Assembly: GCA_013001905.1 (NCBI GenBank)
Contig: JABDLC010000140.1
Location: 1-42,198 of the forward strand
Reading direction: 5' to 3'
Length of the DNA stretch: 42,198 nucleotides
DNA from: Gammaproteobacteria bacterium
GTDB taxonomy: Bacteria; Pseudomonadota; Gammaproteobacteria; Steroidobacterales; GCA-2729495
Shown here piece after piece: positions 31,120 through 39,227 of the stretch. Positions within the stretch are counted from its first letter, which is position 1; each line of letters opens with the position of its first letter. The notes beneath the pieces were generated by a model that was given only the letters and a program-made list of their open reading frames with translations, was not told the DNA's origin and made no database searches. Made by a program: the position numbers and the translations under genes.

Positions 31120-32307
31120 ATGATCTGTATGACTGGAATACGCGTGAACAGAAGTGCTTTGTCGGCTGCCGCTTTGCTGCTCTGGCTGGGGGTTGCCCCG
31201 GCCCAGGACCCGTACTCGGAAGCAGAACTCAAAAAACTTGACCCGGCGGCAGGCGAACAAGCCTGGCAGCAGAACTGCGCGTTCTGCCACACCGCTCAGC
31301 AGGGCGGCCCTGACATGTCCGGCCCGAATTTGTACCGGCTCTTCAAGCGCAAGGTCGGCAGCAAGGACGGCTTCGCGTACTCCGAAGCGCTTGCCGGCGA
31401 TGGCCGCGACTGGTCACCCGTATTGTTTGCTCAATACATCGCTGATCCTTCTGCAACCATTCCGGGCAACGTAATGCCCGCCGTAAATGTGTCGGCGGAT
31501 CAGGTGGCGGCGCTTACTGCCTATGTGATGCGGATCAGTGGTTCGGTCGACTGGGACGCCGCCGACGCGCCGGCCGCGACCGGTGGTCTGGATGCCGATT
31601 TGCGTGCGAATGAGCCGGAATTCTGGAAGCTCTACACCGAAAACACGGTGAAGTTCACGATACCCCGTGACAATGGCGAGACTTATTCCTTTGTCGCTTA
31701 CTTCAATGATGACGGCACGATCACCGGTAATAATCGTGGCATGAAGGGCATCTGGCGCATGCGCGACAAGCGCACCTTCTGTTATGCGCTGGAGCGTCTC
31801 GGCGTGCACCCCTACGAGTGGATGCACTGTTTTCGCCCCAGGGCGCCGAAGAACCTCGAGTTCGGCAGCGTGGCCGGCAGTTTTGCGCCGGTGAAAGGCA
31901 AGGATGACTTTCAGATCGAGTACGGCTTTATCGAAGGTCGTCCGCATCCCCTCGAGGGCGATGCGCACCCTGACTACTGGACCTTCCTGTTCAGTACCAC
32001 GAGTCGTTACGAAATCAAGGTCGATGACAAGACTGAGATTGTTGACGCCTGGTTCAATCCGGACAAAACCATCACCAGCGCGCAGGGTGTGACCGGAACC
32101 TGGTACACCCGGGGTGAAGACGGCAAGCAAACAGAAATGTGTTACAGCCTCGTCGATGTGCCGGGCGTCGACGGCAAATTATCGGAATGCTTTGCACTGG
32201 TTGTCATGTTTAACCCGCGGGTTGGCGCGCGCTGGCCGTCGCGCTTTGACGAAGGCAACACCTACTGGGCCGAGACCGTTGCCGGTCGTGAGCCGCTCGG
32301 TCGTTAG
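31120..32307 (+). CDS. Cytochrome c fused to a duplicated Cys-pair domain
   Basis: A 395-residue exported protein. The signal peptide ends near APAQD (about residue 29). A class I cytochrome c follows, with CAFCH at 53-57 and Met119 (NVMPAV) as likely axial ligand. The remaining 240 residues form two similar units: each has FN-D/P-D-x-T-I-T, then G-x-W, then CY... CF with the cysteines exactly 16 apart (221/237 and 341/357). I do not recognise this domain. The cysteine pairs may form disulfides in the periplasm. It starts two bases after the M24 gene and is in one operon with the SDR and GST genes. Confidence 0.85.
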   Translation: MICMTGIRVNRSALSAAALLLWLGVAPAQDPYSEAELKKLDPAAGEQAWQQNCAFCHTAQQGGPDMSGPNLYRLFKRKVGSKDGFAYSEALAGDGRDWSPVLFAQYIADPSATIPGNVMPAVNVSADQVAALTAYVMRISGSVDWDAADAPAATGGLDADLRANEPEFWKLYTENTVKFTIPRDNGETYSFVAYFNDDGTITGNNRGMKGIWRMRDKRTFCYALERLGVHPYEWMHCFRPRAPKNLEFGSVAGSFAPVKGKDDFQIEYGFIEGRPHPLEGDAHPDYWTFLFSTTSRYEIKVDDKTEIVDAWFNPDKTITSAQGVTGTWYTRGEDGKQTEMCYSLVDVPGVDGKLSECFALVVMFNPRVGARWPSRFDEGNTYWAETVAGREPLGR

Positions 32308-32327
32308 TTGCAGGGAGGAAACTGAAT

Positions 32328-33113
32328 ATGCATCAATTTTTAAAAGCCGTCGTGACCATGGCAGTGCTGGTATTGCCGGTGCTGACACAAGCGGAATTCC
32401 GCGCGGATTCGCCTACCGTTCTTGTCACCGGCTCCAATCGCGGTATCGGGTTCGAGTTCGTGCGTCAGTACAGTGCAGCCGGCTGGAATGTGATCGCCAC
32501 CTGCCGCAGCCCCGAAAAGGCCGATGATCTGAACGCACTGGCGGCAGACAATGCGCAGATCGTTGTCGAGCCTCTGGATCTGCTCGATCATGAAGGTATT
32601 GATGCGCTGGCTGCGAAGTACGACGGGCAGCCGGTCGACGTCCTCGTCAACAACGCAGGGCTGATGCGTGGACCGGACAAAGGCCAGATTGTCGGTTCGA
32701 TTGATTACGATGAGTTCGATCGCTTTTTTCGCGTCAATGCGGCAGGCCCGCTGAAAGTGTCGGAGGCCTTCTATCCGCATCTCCAGAAGGGTGACAAAAA
32801 GGTGGTCGCTGCCCTGACGACGGGGAAGGGCAAGAAGGGCATACCGGTGCCCGGGTTTACGCTGTACAAAACGTCGAAAGCCGCGTTAGATGCTATACAG
32901 CAGGAAATGGCGCTGCGCTGGAAGCGCCGTGATGTCAAAGTGGTCACGCTGTTGCCGGGGCGCGTGCCGACCCGTGGCGAGGATACCTCGGTGGCCGCGA
33001 TGAATTACGTTGCCGTCGAAGACAGCGTCGCGGGCATGATAAGTATTATCGACGATTACTCCATCGAGCATTCGGGTCGCACGATACAGTGGGACGGCGA
33101 GTGGATCGATTGA
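32328..33113 (+). CDS. Short-chain dehydrogenase with an N-terminal signal peptide
   Basis: The 261-residue protein begins with a Sec-type signal (hydrophobic residues 5-19, likely cleavage at TQA), then an SDR fold with TGSNRGIG (34-41), NNAG in the middle and the YKTSK catalytic pair in the second half. The expected catalytic serine region reads AALTTGKG, so Thr may substitute. An SDR exported by Sec is unusual because its cofactor would have to be met in the periplasm. Shine-Dalgarno AGGGAGG (32312-32318) confirms ATG 32328. It lies in the M24-cytochrome-SDR-GST operon. Confidence 0.83.
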   Translation: MHQFLKAVVTMAVLVLPVLTQAEFRADSPTVLVTGSNRGIGFEFVRQYSAAGWNVIATCRSPEKADDLNALAADNAQIVVEPLDLLDHEGIDALAAKYDGQPVDVLVNNAGLMRGPDKGQIVGSIDYDEFDRFFRVNAAGPLKVSEAFYPHLQKGDKKVVAALTTGKGKKGIPVPGFTLYKTSKAALDAIQQEMALRWKRRDVKVVTLLPGRVPTRGEDTSVAAMNYVAVEDSVAGMISIIDDYSIEHSGRTIQWDGEWID

Positions 33114-33128
33114 TACAGGCAGACTGAT

Positions 33129-33716
33129 ATGGAACTGATTTCTTTCAAAATCACACCGAACAATCGCAAGGTCGAAGCCTTTATCGCGCATTTTGATTTG
33201 CCGGTGACGGTGCGCCAGATTGATTTCAAGCATAAGGAGCACAAGTCCGATGAGTTTCTTGCACTGAACCCGATGGGCAAGGTGCCGGTACTCGTTGACG
33301 GCGACTTTGCACTCTGGGAGTCGAACGCGATACTGGTTTACCTCGCCAAGAAGTTTCCAGAGACCCGTGCTCTGCCCGATGATGATCGCGGCCGCGCCGA
33401 GGTCGATCGCTGGCTGCACTGGCAGAGCTGTCACCTGATGCCGTTTATGGGCGCATTGAAGACGGGCGCCGAAGAAGACCCTGATGCGGTGAAGCCGTTA
33501 TTTACCGTGCTGGAAAAGCAACTGGCCGACGGTCGCGACTTTATACTCGGTGACTTAAGTGTGGCGGATTTTGCGGTCGCTGCTTATCTGATGACCAAGA
33601 TGGGCTCATCGTTCGATTATTCGGAGCACCCCGGAGTCGCCGCCTGGCGTCAGCGGGTCTTTGAGCTCAAAGGTTTCCAGGAAACGATCGTCAAGCTGCC
33701 GCCTGCAGCAGCCTAG
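33129..33716 (+). CDS. Glutathione S-transferase family protein
   Basis: A 195-residue protein with the GST N-terminal thioredoxin fold (ISFKITPNNRKVEAF) and the conserved segments LNPMGKVPVLVDGDFALWESNAILVYLA (cis-Pro and the ESNAI glutathione-binding turn). The C-terminal helical domain contains LGDLSVADFAVAAYL, the family N-capping motif. It probably conjugates or reduces electrophilic compounds with glutathione in the cytosol. It is 15 bases downstream of the exported SDR and ends four bases from the convergent gene at 33720. Confidence 0.9.
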   Translation: MELISFKITPNNRKVEAFIAHFDLPVTVRQIDFKHKEHKSDEFLALNPMGKVPVLVDGDFALWESNAILVYLAKKFPETRALPDDDRGRAEVDRWLHWQSCHLMPFMGALKTGAEEDPDAVKPLFTVLEKQLADGRDFILGDLSVADFAVAAYLMTKMGSSFDYSEHPGVAAWRQRVFELKGFQETIVKLPPAAA

Positions 33717-33719
33717 CGC

Positions 33720-34775
33720 CTACAGCGGCTCGTCACGATGGCATTCGTCTTCAGTGCGCGGGTTGCCGTCGTCTTTACACGTAATGCCCTCAGCCGCGAC
33801 CCATAGAGGCGTACCGGCGACGATCAACGTGTGCACGGCCCGGTAGCCGTCAATACCGCCGATCGACAGGTCGTGCAGCGGGTTGATGATCACGTCCAGT
33901 TTGCCTTCCTTCACCGCTTTGTCGCAGGCCGTCAGGTCGTTGACGTACTTGGTCTTGACCGTGTGTTCCGGCATGTAAGCCTGTGCTGTCTGTGTGGTCA
34001 GCGGACCTGCGCAGATGCTGATATCCGGGCGCGCGATCAGGTCATTCAGGCTGTTAATCTCTTCTGCCAGCTCGGATTTCTCCGGGATATGAATGAACTG
34101 GCTCGATGCGCTCATCGTGCAGCTGAAGCGTCGCGACATGCGGCGGCGCATGCCCTGTGTATTACCGCCCAGCGCATTCAGTTGTGAAATGAAGTCAATC
34201 TTGCCGTCGGTGAGTATGGACGTTGCCGGCAGGCGACCGGGTGCGAGTACGACCGTTTCAACTTTCAGATCAACGTCGTAGTGATCCCCGATCGCTTCGA
34301 TCACCATGTCCTGATATTTCTGGCTGACTCCTGAAAAGTACCAGGAGGTATTCGCCGGAGTTTCCGGCACGCCCTGTGTCAGCTGGCGAATGACGCCGGT
34401 TTCCAGAATGTCCTTAAACATGCCCACCGGTTTCTCGGGCCAGGGTGCGATTTCGGGCTGCGGCAGGCAGTCGACCAGACGCACGATATAGCTTTGCGAT
34501 GCACCGGGCATGTTGGCGGGTTCAGTTTTCAGCACTTCCTGATCACGACCGCTCGCAATAATCCGGATCCAGGCGGCGTCAATTGCGGCAACCAGTTGTT
34601 CACGGCCGCGGGCAATCTCTTCCGGACTCCAGTCACCGGTGCGCGCCGGGAGGTCTTCAATTTTTGATACGGCCGCTCCGCCGTGTGCACCTGCCGATGC
34701 AGTGCCTGTGGTCAGCAATCCTGCCGTCAGGAGAGCGATAATTGTTGAAGCAGACGTGAGCAGTCGTTTATTCAT
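33720..34775 (-). CDS. Periplasmic solute-binding-protein-like protein
   Basis: A 351-residue protein with a signal peptide (cleavage near ASA at about residue 28). The central part (FSGVSQKYQDMVIEAIGDHYDVDLKVE, then TDGKIDFISQLNALGGNT and ARPDISICAGPLTTQTAQAYMP) resembles family 3 extracellular solute-binding proteins, which have two lobes around a ligand. No ABC permease or ATPase gene is adjacent, so it may be an orphan binding or sensory protein. ATG 34775 has a Shine-Dalgarno AGGA six bases upstream. The 124 bases to trhO (34776-34899) hold no gene I can support. Confidence 0.7.
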   Translation of the reverse strand: MNKRLLTSASTIIALLTAGLLTTGTASAGAHGGAAVSKIEDLPARTGDWSPEEIARGREQLVAAIDAAWIRIIASGRDQEVLKTEPANMPGASQSYIVRLVDCLPQPEIAPWPEKPVGMFKDILETGVIRQLTQGVPETPANTSWYFSGVSQKYQDMVIEAIGDHYDVDLKVETVVLAPGRLPATSILTDGKIDFISQLNALGGNTQGMRRRMSRRFSCTMSASSQFIHIPEKSELAEEINSLNDLIARPDISICAGPLTTQTAQAYMPEHTVKTKYVNDLTACDKAVKEGKLDVIINPLHDLSIGGIDGYRAVHTLIVAGTPLWVAAEGITCKDDGNPRTEDECHRDEPL

Positions 34776-34899
34776 GGTTTTTCCTGCGCTGGTGTGATGT
34801 CAGTGCAACTTGATACCACTATTCGCCGACCCGGCGACAGCGGATTAGCGGGCTGTTTGCAGGTCGGACTCGGGATCAGCGCAGGGATCAGCCAGGCGA

Positions 34900-35946
34900 T
34901 CAGTCATGCGGCTTTGCCTGCTGTGAACGGCGCTGCGCGTTTTTTGCAGCCAGCTTTTCTGCATGGCGCTGCTCGCGGATAGCCTCCATGTCATCACCGA
35001 GGTGATGTTCACCCCGTGCCTTCGCGAGCGCCATTTGTTTCTGCCGCTCTGCGAATCGCGCGCGCTGTTCCTCACTGGTTCGGGAGTAGCAGTGCGGGCA
35101 GCTTTCCCCCGGCACATAGTGCGGGTGTTCAGTTTCATCAGGGCTGAGTGGCGCACGGCAGGCGTGGCATTGCGTGTAGCCGCCCGGTTGCAGGTCATGG
35201 TCCACGGCGACACGTTCGTCGAATACGAAGCATTCACCCTCCCACAGAGAATCTTCCCGCGGAACCTCCTCCAGATATTTGAGGATGCCGCCCTGCAGGT
35301 GATAGACCTCGTCGAAACCCAGTTCCTTCAGATAGGCGGTGGATTTTTCACAGCGAATGCCCCCGGTACAGAACATCGCGACTTTTTTGTGCTTCTCAGG
35401 GTCGAGTTGTGCTTCTGCGTAGGCAGGAAATTCACGGAAACTTTCGGTGCGCGGGTTGATCGCGTTTTTAAAGGTGCCAATGCGGACTTCGTAATCGTTG
35501 CGCGTGTCGATGGTGACCACATCAGGATCACTGATCAGCGCATTCCAATCAGCCGGCTTCACATAGGTGCCCGCTGCACGCTGCGGATCAATCCCGGAGA
35601 CGCCCATCGTGACAATTTCGTTCTTGAGTTTGACTTTACTGCGCAGGAAAGGAACGTCGTCGTGCCAGGACCTTTTGACATCGATGTCGCGCAGTCGTGA
35701 ACCGAACTGCGGATGTTCGGTCAGCCAGCGCAGCAGACCGTCAACGGCGCTTGCCGGCCCGGCAACCGTGCCGTTGATGCCCTCGTCAGCCAGCAACAGC
35801 GTGCCACGGATGCCGTGTGCCTGCATTTGCGTCAGCAAGGGCTCGCGCAGTTCGCGATGATCAGGTAACCCGACAAAGCGGTAGAGCGCCGCCACGCACA
35901 CGGGGCGGGTCGAGTGTGCTGCGTCTGGTTCGTGCGTTTTGCTCAT
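34900..35946 (-). CDS. trhO: tRNA uridine(34) hydroxylase (rhodanese-domain, YceA family)
   Basis: From ATG 35946 the protein has 348 residues. TrhO (YceA) hydroxylates U34 of some tRNAs to give 5-hydroxyuridine, which is then modified to cmo5U. The N-terminal ferredoxin-like domain contains [13 protein letters not shown], the rhodanese domain carries the active cysteine in [12 protein letters not shown], and the C-terminal part has paired CxxC motifs (CHACRAP and CPHC) that probably bind a metal. Length and motif order are normal for the family. The charged tail is Arg/Lys-rich. An upstream in-frame start at 35991 overlaps the divergent gene and is rejected. Confidence 0.92.
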   Translation of the reverse strand: MSKTHEPDAAHSTRPVCVAALYRFVGLPDHRELREPLLTQMQAHGIRGTLLLADEGINGTVAGPASAVDGLLRWLTEHPQFGSRLRDIDVKRSWHDDVPFLRSKVKLKNEIVTMGVSGIDPQRAAGTYVKPADWNALISDPDVVTIDTRNDYEVRIGTFKNAINPRTESFREFPAYAEAQLDPEKHKKVAMFCTGGIRCEKSTAYLKELGFDEVYHLQGGILKYLEEVPREDSLWEGECFVFDERVAVDHDLQPGGYTQCHACRAPLSPDETEHPHYVPGESCPHCYSRTSEEQRARFAERQKQMALAKARGEHHLGDDMEAIREQRHAEKLAAKNAQRRSQQAKPHD

Positions 35947-35989
35947 AACGCGCGGATTATATACGTCTCCTGCCTCTATAATCGGCGCC
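35947..35989. promoter_or_regulatory. Divergent TATAAT boxes close to the trhO and GST starts
   Basis: On the plus strand TATAAT (35977-35982) is seven bases before ATG 35990. On the minus strand TATAAT (35961-35956) is nine bases before ATG 35946. Both are exact consensus -10 hexamers. Neither has a recognisable -35, and neither start has a Shine-Dalgarno sequence. Confidence 0.5.
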
Positions 35990-36664
35990 ATGAGTCAGGA
36001 CCCGATACCGGAGGACAGTCGTTCTCTGCTGTACAGTTTTCGTCGCTGCCCGTACGCCATGCGTGCCCGGATGGCGCTTCGCTATGCAGGTATACGCTGC
36101 GAACTGCGGGAAGTGATACTCCGCGACAAGCCGGAGGCGATGCTTAACGTGTCACAGAAAGGCACCGTCCCGGTGCTGGTGATTCGCCCGGGCACAGCGG
36201 AGCAGGAAGTCATTGATGAGAGCCTCGACATCATGTTGTGGGCGCTCGCGCAAAACGATCCCGACGGCTGGCTGGCTGCCGACCCGGCAGAAACCAACCA
36301 GCTCATACTGGCCAGCGATGACGATTTCAAAGTCTGGCTGGATCGTTATAAGTACCCGGATCGTTACGCTGCCGAAGAGTTGGCGGGCAGCAATCCGCGT
36401 GACGAATGCTGCCGCTTTCTTGACGTGCTTGAATCCCGACTTGCCGCGCAGCCGTGGCTCGTCGCCGGCAGCCTGACGTTGGCTGATGTCGCGATCTTTC
36501 CGTTTGTCCGGCAATTCGCTCACACCGATATCGACTGGTTCCGCGGCGGCGTGTATCCCGCCGTGTGCGCATGGATGGACGTGTTGCTTGAGAGCGAGTT
36601 CTTCACGTCGGTCATGGCCAAGTACCCCGCCTGGGCGCCGGGCGACGAGGTGACCGTGTTGTGA
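35990..36664 (+). CDS. Glutathione S-transferase / glutaredoxin-2-like protein
   Basis: From ATG 35990 the product has 224 residues. The N-terminal thioredoxin fold contains [18 protein letters not shown], a monothiol-type CPYA active site, and QKGTVPVLV with the cis-Pro; the C-terminal helical domain includes [19 protein letters not shown]. This matches Omega/Grx2-like glutathione transferases that reduce mixed disulfides or dehydroascorbate. Its last four bases overlap the GTG of the NnrS gene (GTGA), so they are co-translated. The start appears leaderless. Confidence 0.87.
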   Translation: MSQDPIPEDSRSLLYSFRRCPYAMRARMALRYAGIRCELREVILRDKPEAMLNVSQKGTVPVLVIRPGTAEQEVIDESLDIMLWALAQNDPDGWLAADPAETNQLILASDDDFKVWLDRYKYPDRYAAEELAGSNPRDECCRFLDVLESRLAAQPWLVAGSLTLADVAIFPFVRQFAHTDIDWFRGGVYPAVCAWMDVLLESEFFTSVMAKYPAWAPGDEVTVL

Positions 36665-37887
36665 GTGACGCGACCGCACCCGGCGCACCGAAGGCGGCGC
36701 TCTGGAGTTATGCCTTCCGGCCGTTCTTCTTACTCATGTCGGCTTTTGCAGTGCTGTCGATGCTGGTCTGGATGTTTGTGATGCACGGCAGAGGCCCTGA
36801 TTTTCTGCCGGCCAACACCGTTTACTGGCACAGCCACGAAATGTTGATTGGGTTTGCGCTCGCTGCCGTTGCCGGCTTCACATTGACCGCAGTTGCCACC
36901 TGGACGGGGCGACCGCCGGTCAGCGGCCACGAGTTGTTGCTGCTCGTGTTGGCCTGGATAGCTGGTCGTGTGGCCATCGTGGCGAGTGGTATTTTGCCTG
37001 CAGTCTGGGTCGCGGCTATCGATATGCTGTTTCCGGTGCTGCTGGCCGCCTTTCTGGCACGCGAAATTGTGCTGGCGGGCAACCGGCGCAACTACCCGGT
37101 CGTTATCGTGGTGTCGCTGTTTGCTGTGTTTAACGCGCTGTATCACAGCAGCACACTGGGCATGATCGCGATGCATTGGCAGGTTGATCGTGTCGCCCTC
37201 TATCTGCTGCTGCATTTACTGTTGGCACTGATCACCGTGATCGGCGGGCGTATCGTGCCGGGGTTTACAGCCAACTGGCTGCGCGCGAAAGGGCACAGCA
37301 AACTACCGCGACAAGGCGGAGTGATCGATCGTCTGGTCATTCCGCTTACGTTGTCGACCGGTCTCTTCGCGACGCTGGTACCGTACAACCCGATCACTGG
37401 TTATCTGGCGTTGGGGGCGGCGCTGACACATGCCTGGCGCCTGTTACGTTGGCGCGGCCTGAGCACGCTGAGTGAACCGTTGTTGTTCGTGTTGCATGTA
37501 GCCTATGCGTGGCTGCCAATCGGTTATTTGCTGACTGCAGCGAGCGTGTTGGGGCTGGGGATTCCGCCGGTCGCGGCACTGCACGCGCTGACCGTCGGTG
37601 CAATCACGCTAATGGTGCTCGCTATGAGTTCTCGTGTTGCTTTGGCGCACACCGGCCGGCCCCTGCATGCACCGCGCGCTATTGTGGCGGCGTACTGGCT
37701 GATGCTGATCGCGGTTATCGCCCGGGTAATCAGCCCCTACGGTACGACTTACTATCAGCTGCTGGATCTGGCCGCGGGCAGCTGGATTGCCTGTTTCGTG
37801 ATCTTTCTGTGGGTGTACGGGCCGATCTTGCTGCGCCGCCGCATCGACGAGATTCCGGGGGAAAACGGCCCAGACGATCAGGCCTGA
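36661..37887 (+). CDS. nnrS: NnrS-family haem/copper membrane protein
   Basis: A 408-residue integral membrane protein with about 12 hydrophobic helices. NnrS proteins bind haem and copper and help cells withstand nitric oxide. Conserved segments include YAFRPFFLLMSAFAVLSMLVW near the N terminus, WHSHEMLIGFALAAVAGFTLTA (with likely haem-ligand histidines), GGRIVPGFTANWLRAKG in the middle, and HALTVGAITLMVLAMSSRVALAHTG in the second half. The GTG start overlaps the preceding GST stop. No denitrification gene is adjacent. The role here is protective or in metabolism of nitric oxide by inference only. Confidence 0.93.
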   Translation: MSDATAPGAPKAALWSYAFRPFFLLMSAFAVLSMLVWMFVMHGRGPDFLPANTVYWHSHEMLIGFALAAVAGFTLTAVATWTGRPPVSGHELLLLVLAWIAGRVAIVASGILPAVWVAAIDMLFPVLLAAFLAREIVLAGNRRNYPVVIVVSLFAVFNALYHSSTLGMIAMHWQVDRVALYLLLHLLLALITVIGGRIVPGFTANWLRAKGHSKLPRQGGVIDRLVIPLTLSTGLFATLVPYNPITGYLALGAALTHAWRLLRWRGLSTLSEPLLFVLHVAYAWLPIGYLLTAASVLGLGIPPVAALHALTVGAITLMVLAMSSRVALAHTGRPLHAPRAIVAAYWLMLIAVIARVISPYGTTYYQLLDLAAGSWIACFVIFLWVYGPILLRRRIDEIPGENGPDDQA

Positions 37888-37951
37888 AGGCTGCCCCGCC
37901 GGTCAGCGGGCAGAAAAAGCACTAAAAAACAAAAGCTTAACGAGCGATTCG

Positions 37952-37980
37952 TTGCTAAAAGCCGCGCCAGCGGGTATACT
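37952..37980 (+). promoter_or_regulatory. Good sigma-70 promoter upstream of the small protein gene
   Basis: TTGCTA (37952-37957), a 17-base spacer and TATACT (37975-37980) give a near-consensus sigma-70 promoter. Transcription should start near 37987, leaving a leader of about 70 bases that opens with a hairpin (37989-38007). Confidence 0.65.
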
Positions 37981-37988
37981 CCCATATT

Positions 37989-38007
37989 GCTGCGGTTGTG
38001 CCGCAGC
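37989..38007 (+). other. 5' hairpin at the predicted transcript start
   Basis: GCTGCGG (37989-37995) and CCGCAGC (38001-38007) form a perfect seven-base-pair stem with a five-base loop, immediately after the predicted start site. There is no T-run, so it is not a terminator. A 5'-stabilising hairpin is the simplest reading. Confidence 0.45.
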
Positions 38008-38055
38008 GCCACTTAATAACAGACCAGAGCCACCACCAGAGTCGGCAATTTTCTT

Positions 38056-38334
38056 ATGACAGATAAAATCATTCCGCTTCACGAGGAAGCGCCTCCGTTT
38101 TCTATTGGCAAAGTTGAATCGGTGGAGCCTCCTGCCGAAGGTGCCGGCAAGTACTGGTGCAAGTACACCATTGTGCAGGGTCACAACACCATCACCGGGT
38201 ACCGTCAGGGCGGCGTCAAAGCCGTGCGCAAGGCTGTCGCCACCATCGTTGCTGATATGAATCAGCGCCGCATGGGCAAACGCGGCCGGGTACATCTGAC
38301 CAGTTCGTCAAAGCCCAAAGCGGCTACCAACTAA
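38056..38334 (+). CDS. Small basic conserved-type hypothetical protein
   Basis: A 92-residue protein with no recognised family. The N-terminal part is acidic (IIPLHEEAPPF); the middle reads GKYWCKYTIVQGHNTITGYRQGG, a probable short beta hairpin; and the C-terminal half is Lys/Arg-rich (KAVRKAVATIVADMNQRRMGKRGRVHL), which suggests nucleic-acid or ribosome binding but proves nothing. A good sigma-70 promoter and a 70-base leader precede it, and there is no Shine-Dalgarno sequence before ATG 38056. It precedes the membrane protein gene by a structured 62-base interval. An antisense frame at 37903-38295 is a shadow. Confidence 0.78.
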   Translation: MTDKIIPLHEEAPPFSIGKVESVEPPAEGAGKYWCKYTIVQGHNTITGYRQGGVKAVRKAVATIVADMNQRRMGKRGRVHLTSSSKPKAATN

Positions 38335-38344
38335 CGAAACTGTT

Positions 38345-38389
38345 TACTCCTGCTGCGTAAAGTGATGCGATTGCGCATCGCTTGGAGTA
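38345..38389 (+). promoter_or_regulatory. Hairpin able to hide the ribosome-binding site of the next gene
   Basis: An inner stem of ten pairs (38360-38369 with 38374-38383, one G-T pair, loop ATTG) is continued by an outer helix in which TACTCC (38345-38350) pairs with GGAGTA (38384-38389). GGAG (38384-38387) is the Shine-Dalgarno of ATG 38397. The nine unpaired bases between the helices (38351-38359) make the outer helix weak, so it could open and close. Confidence 0.5.
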
Positions 38390-38396
38390 GTTGATC

Positions 38397-39209
38397 ATGC
38401 TTGATGTGTTTGCAGCGCTGGTCGCGCTGACCGGCATTGCGCTGGCCGTTTTGTATTTACTTCGTTACCGCAACCATCCGTGGGATATTTACTATCCGGC
38501 GATTGCCTGGTTGCGCGGTGGCATTTATTTTTGCGCGTGTTACACGCTGTCGTATTTGACCGGCGCGATGGAGTTGCTGCTCACGTCGCCGGTTTACACC
38601 GCCGAGCAACTGGCCGACAGCGGCTGGGTGATTTATACCGTCGCAGCACTGGGTTTCATCGTGTTTGCGTACGCCGGCGTGTGGAGCTACTTCACGCCGG
38701 TGTTTGAGCGCCGCAAAAACATTTTGATATCAGGCCTGTTCGGCTTCCTGTGGGGCTCAAGCTCCGGGCAGTTGTTCCTGTCGGTCTGGCTCTTGTGCGG
38801 CGAACTGCCGCTGCCGGCCTGGGGGTCTTCGCTCGTTGCCTTTCTCATACTCGGCGCTTATCAGCCGAACTGGCACAATATTTACTGGGATCATTACATT
38901 GCCCCGGAGCACGATACGCCGATGACGCAGGTCATTAAGGCTACCTGCTGTCACATCCCGAACCTGGCCATCATGCTGACCTACCTGACGCTCTACGAAA
39001 ATTACTTTATTTTCGTGTTCGCTCAGGTCATTGCCTGCATGTCAGCCGGCATCGGGATGCGCTACCCGGCGCCCTGGGCGGAGCCGAGCAAATTAAATTA
39101 TGCGGTGCGCACCGACGCGCGCGTGCCCCGTTGCACCGGCTATATTCCAGAGGATCCGAAAACAGATCCCTACACCCCGTTTTATCCCGGCTGGAAAGGG
39201 CAGCGTTAA
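38397..39209 (+). CDS. Multi-pass membrane protein, unknown function
   Basis: From ATG 38397 (Shine-Dalgarno GGAG nine bases upstream) the protein has 270 residues and about seven hydrophobic segments. It begins VFAALVALTGIALAVLYLL, and has conserved-looking polar patches inside the membrane region: NWHNIYWDHYIAPEHDTP and CCHIPNLAIMLTYLTLYENYF, which contain several His, Asp and Glu that could bind a metal or haem. The last 45 residues are soluble. I do not recognise the family. A TTG two codons upstream is too close to the Shine-Dalgarno to be the start. It is followed by DUF2288 after 18 bases. Confidence 0.8.
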   Translation: MLDVFAALVALTGIALAVLYLLRYRNHPWDIYYPAIAWLRGGIYFCACYTLSYLTGAMELLLTSPVYTAEQLADSGWVIYTVAALGFIVFAYAGVWSYFTPVFERRKNILISGLFGFLWGSSSGQLFLSVWLLCGELPLPAWGSSLVAFLILGAYQPNWHNIYWDHYIAPEHDTPMTQVIKATCCHIPNLAIMLTYLTLYENYFIFVFAQVIACMSAGIGMRYPAPWAEPSKLNYAVRTDARVPRCTGYIPEDPKTDPYTPFYPGWKGQR

Positions 39210-39227
39210 GCGCTGCGAAGCATTGTG

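Noticed and set aside
37891-37913. Hairpin after the NnrS gene as a terminator
   Set aside because: The stem has a bulge and is followed by A residues rather than T residues on the plus strand; on the minus strand the T-run lies before the stem.
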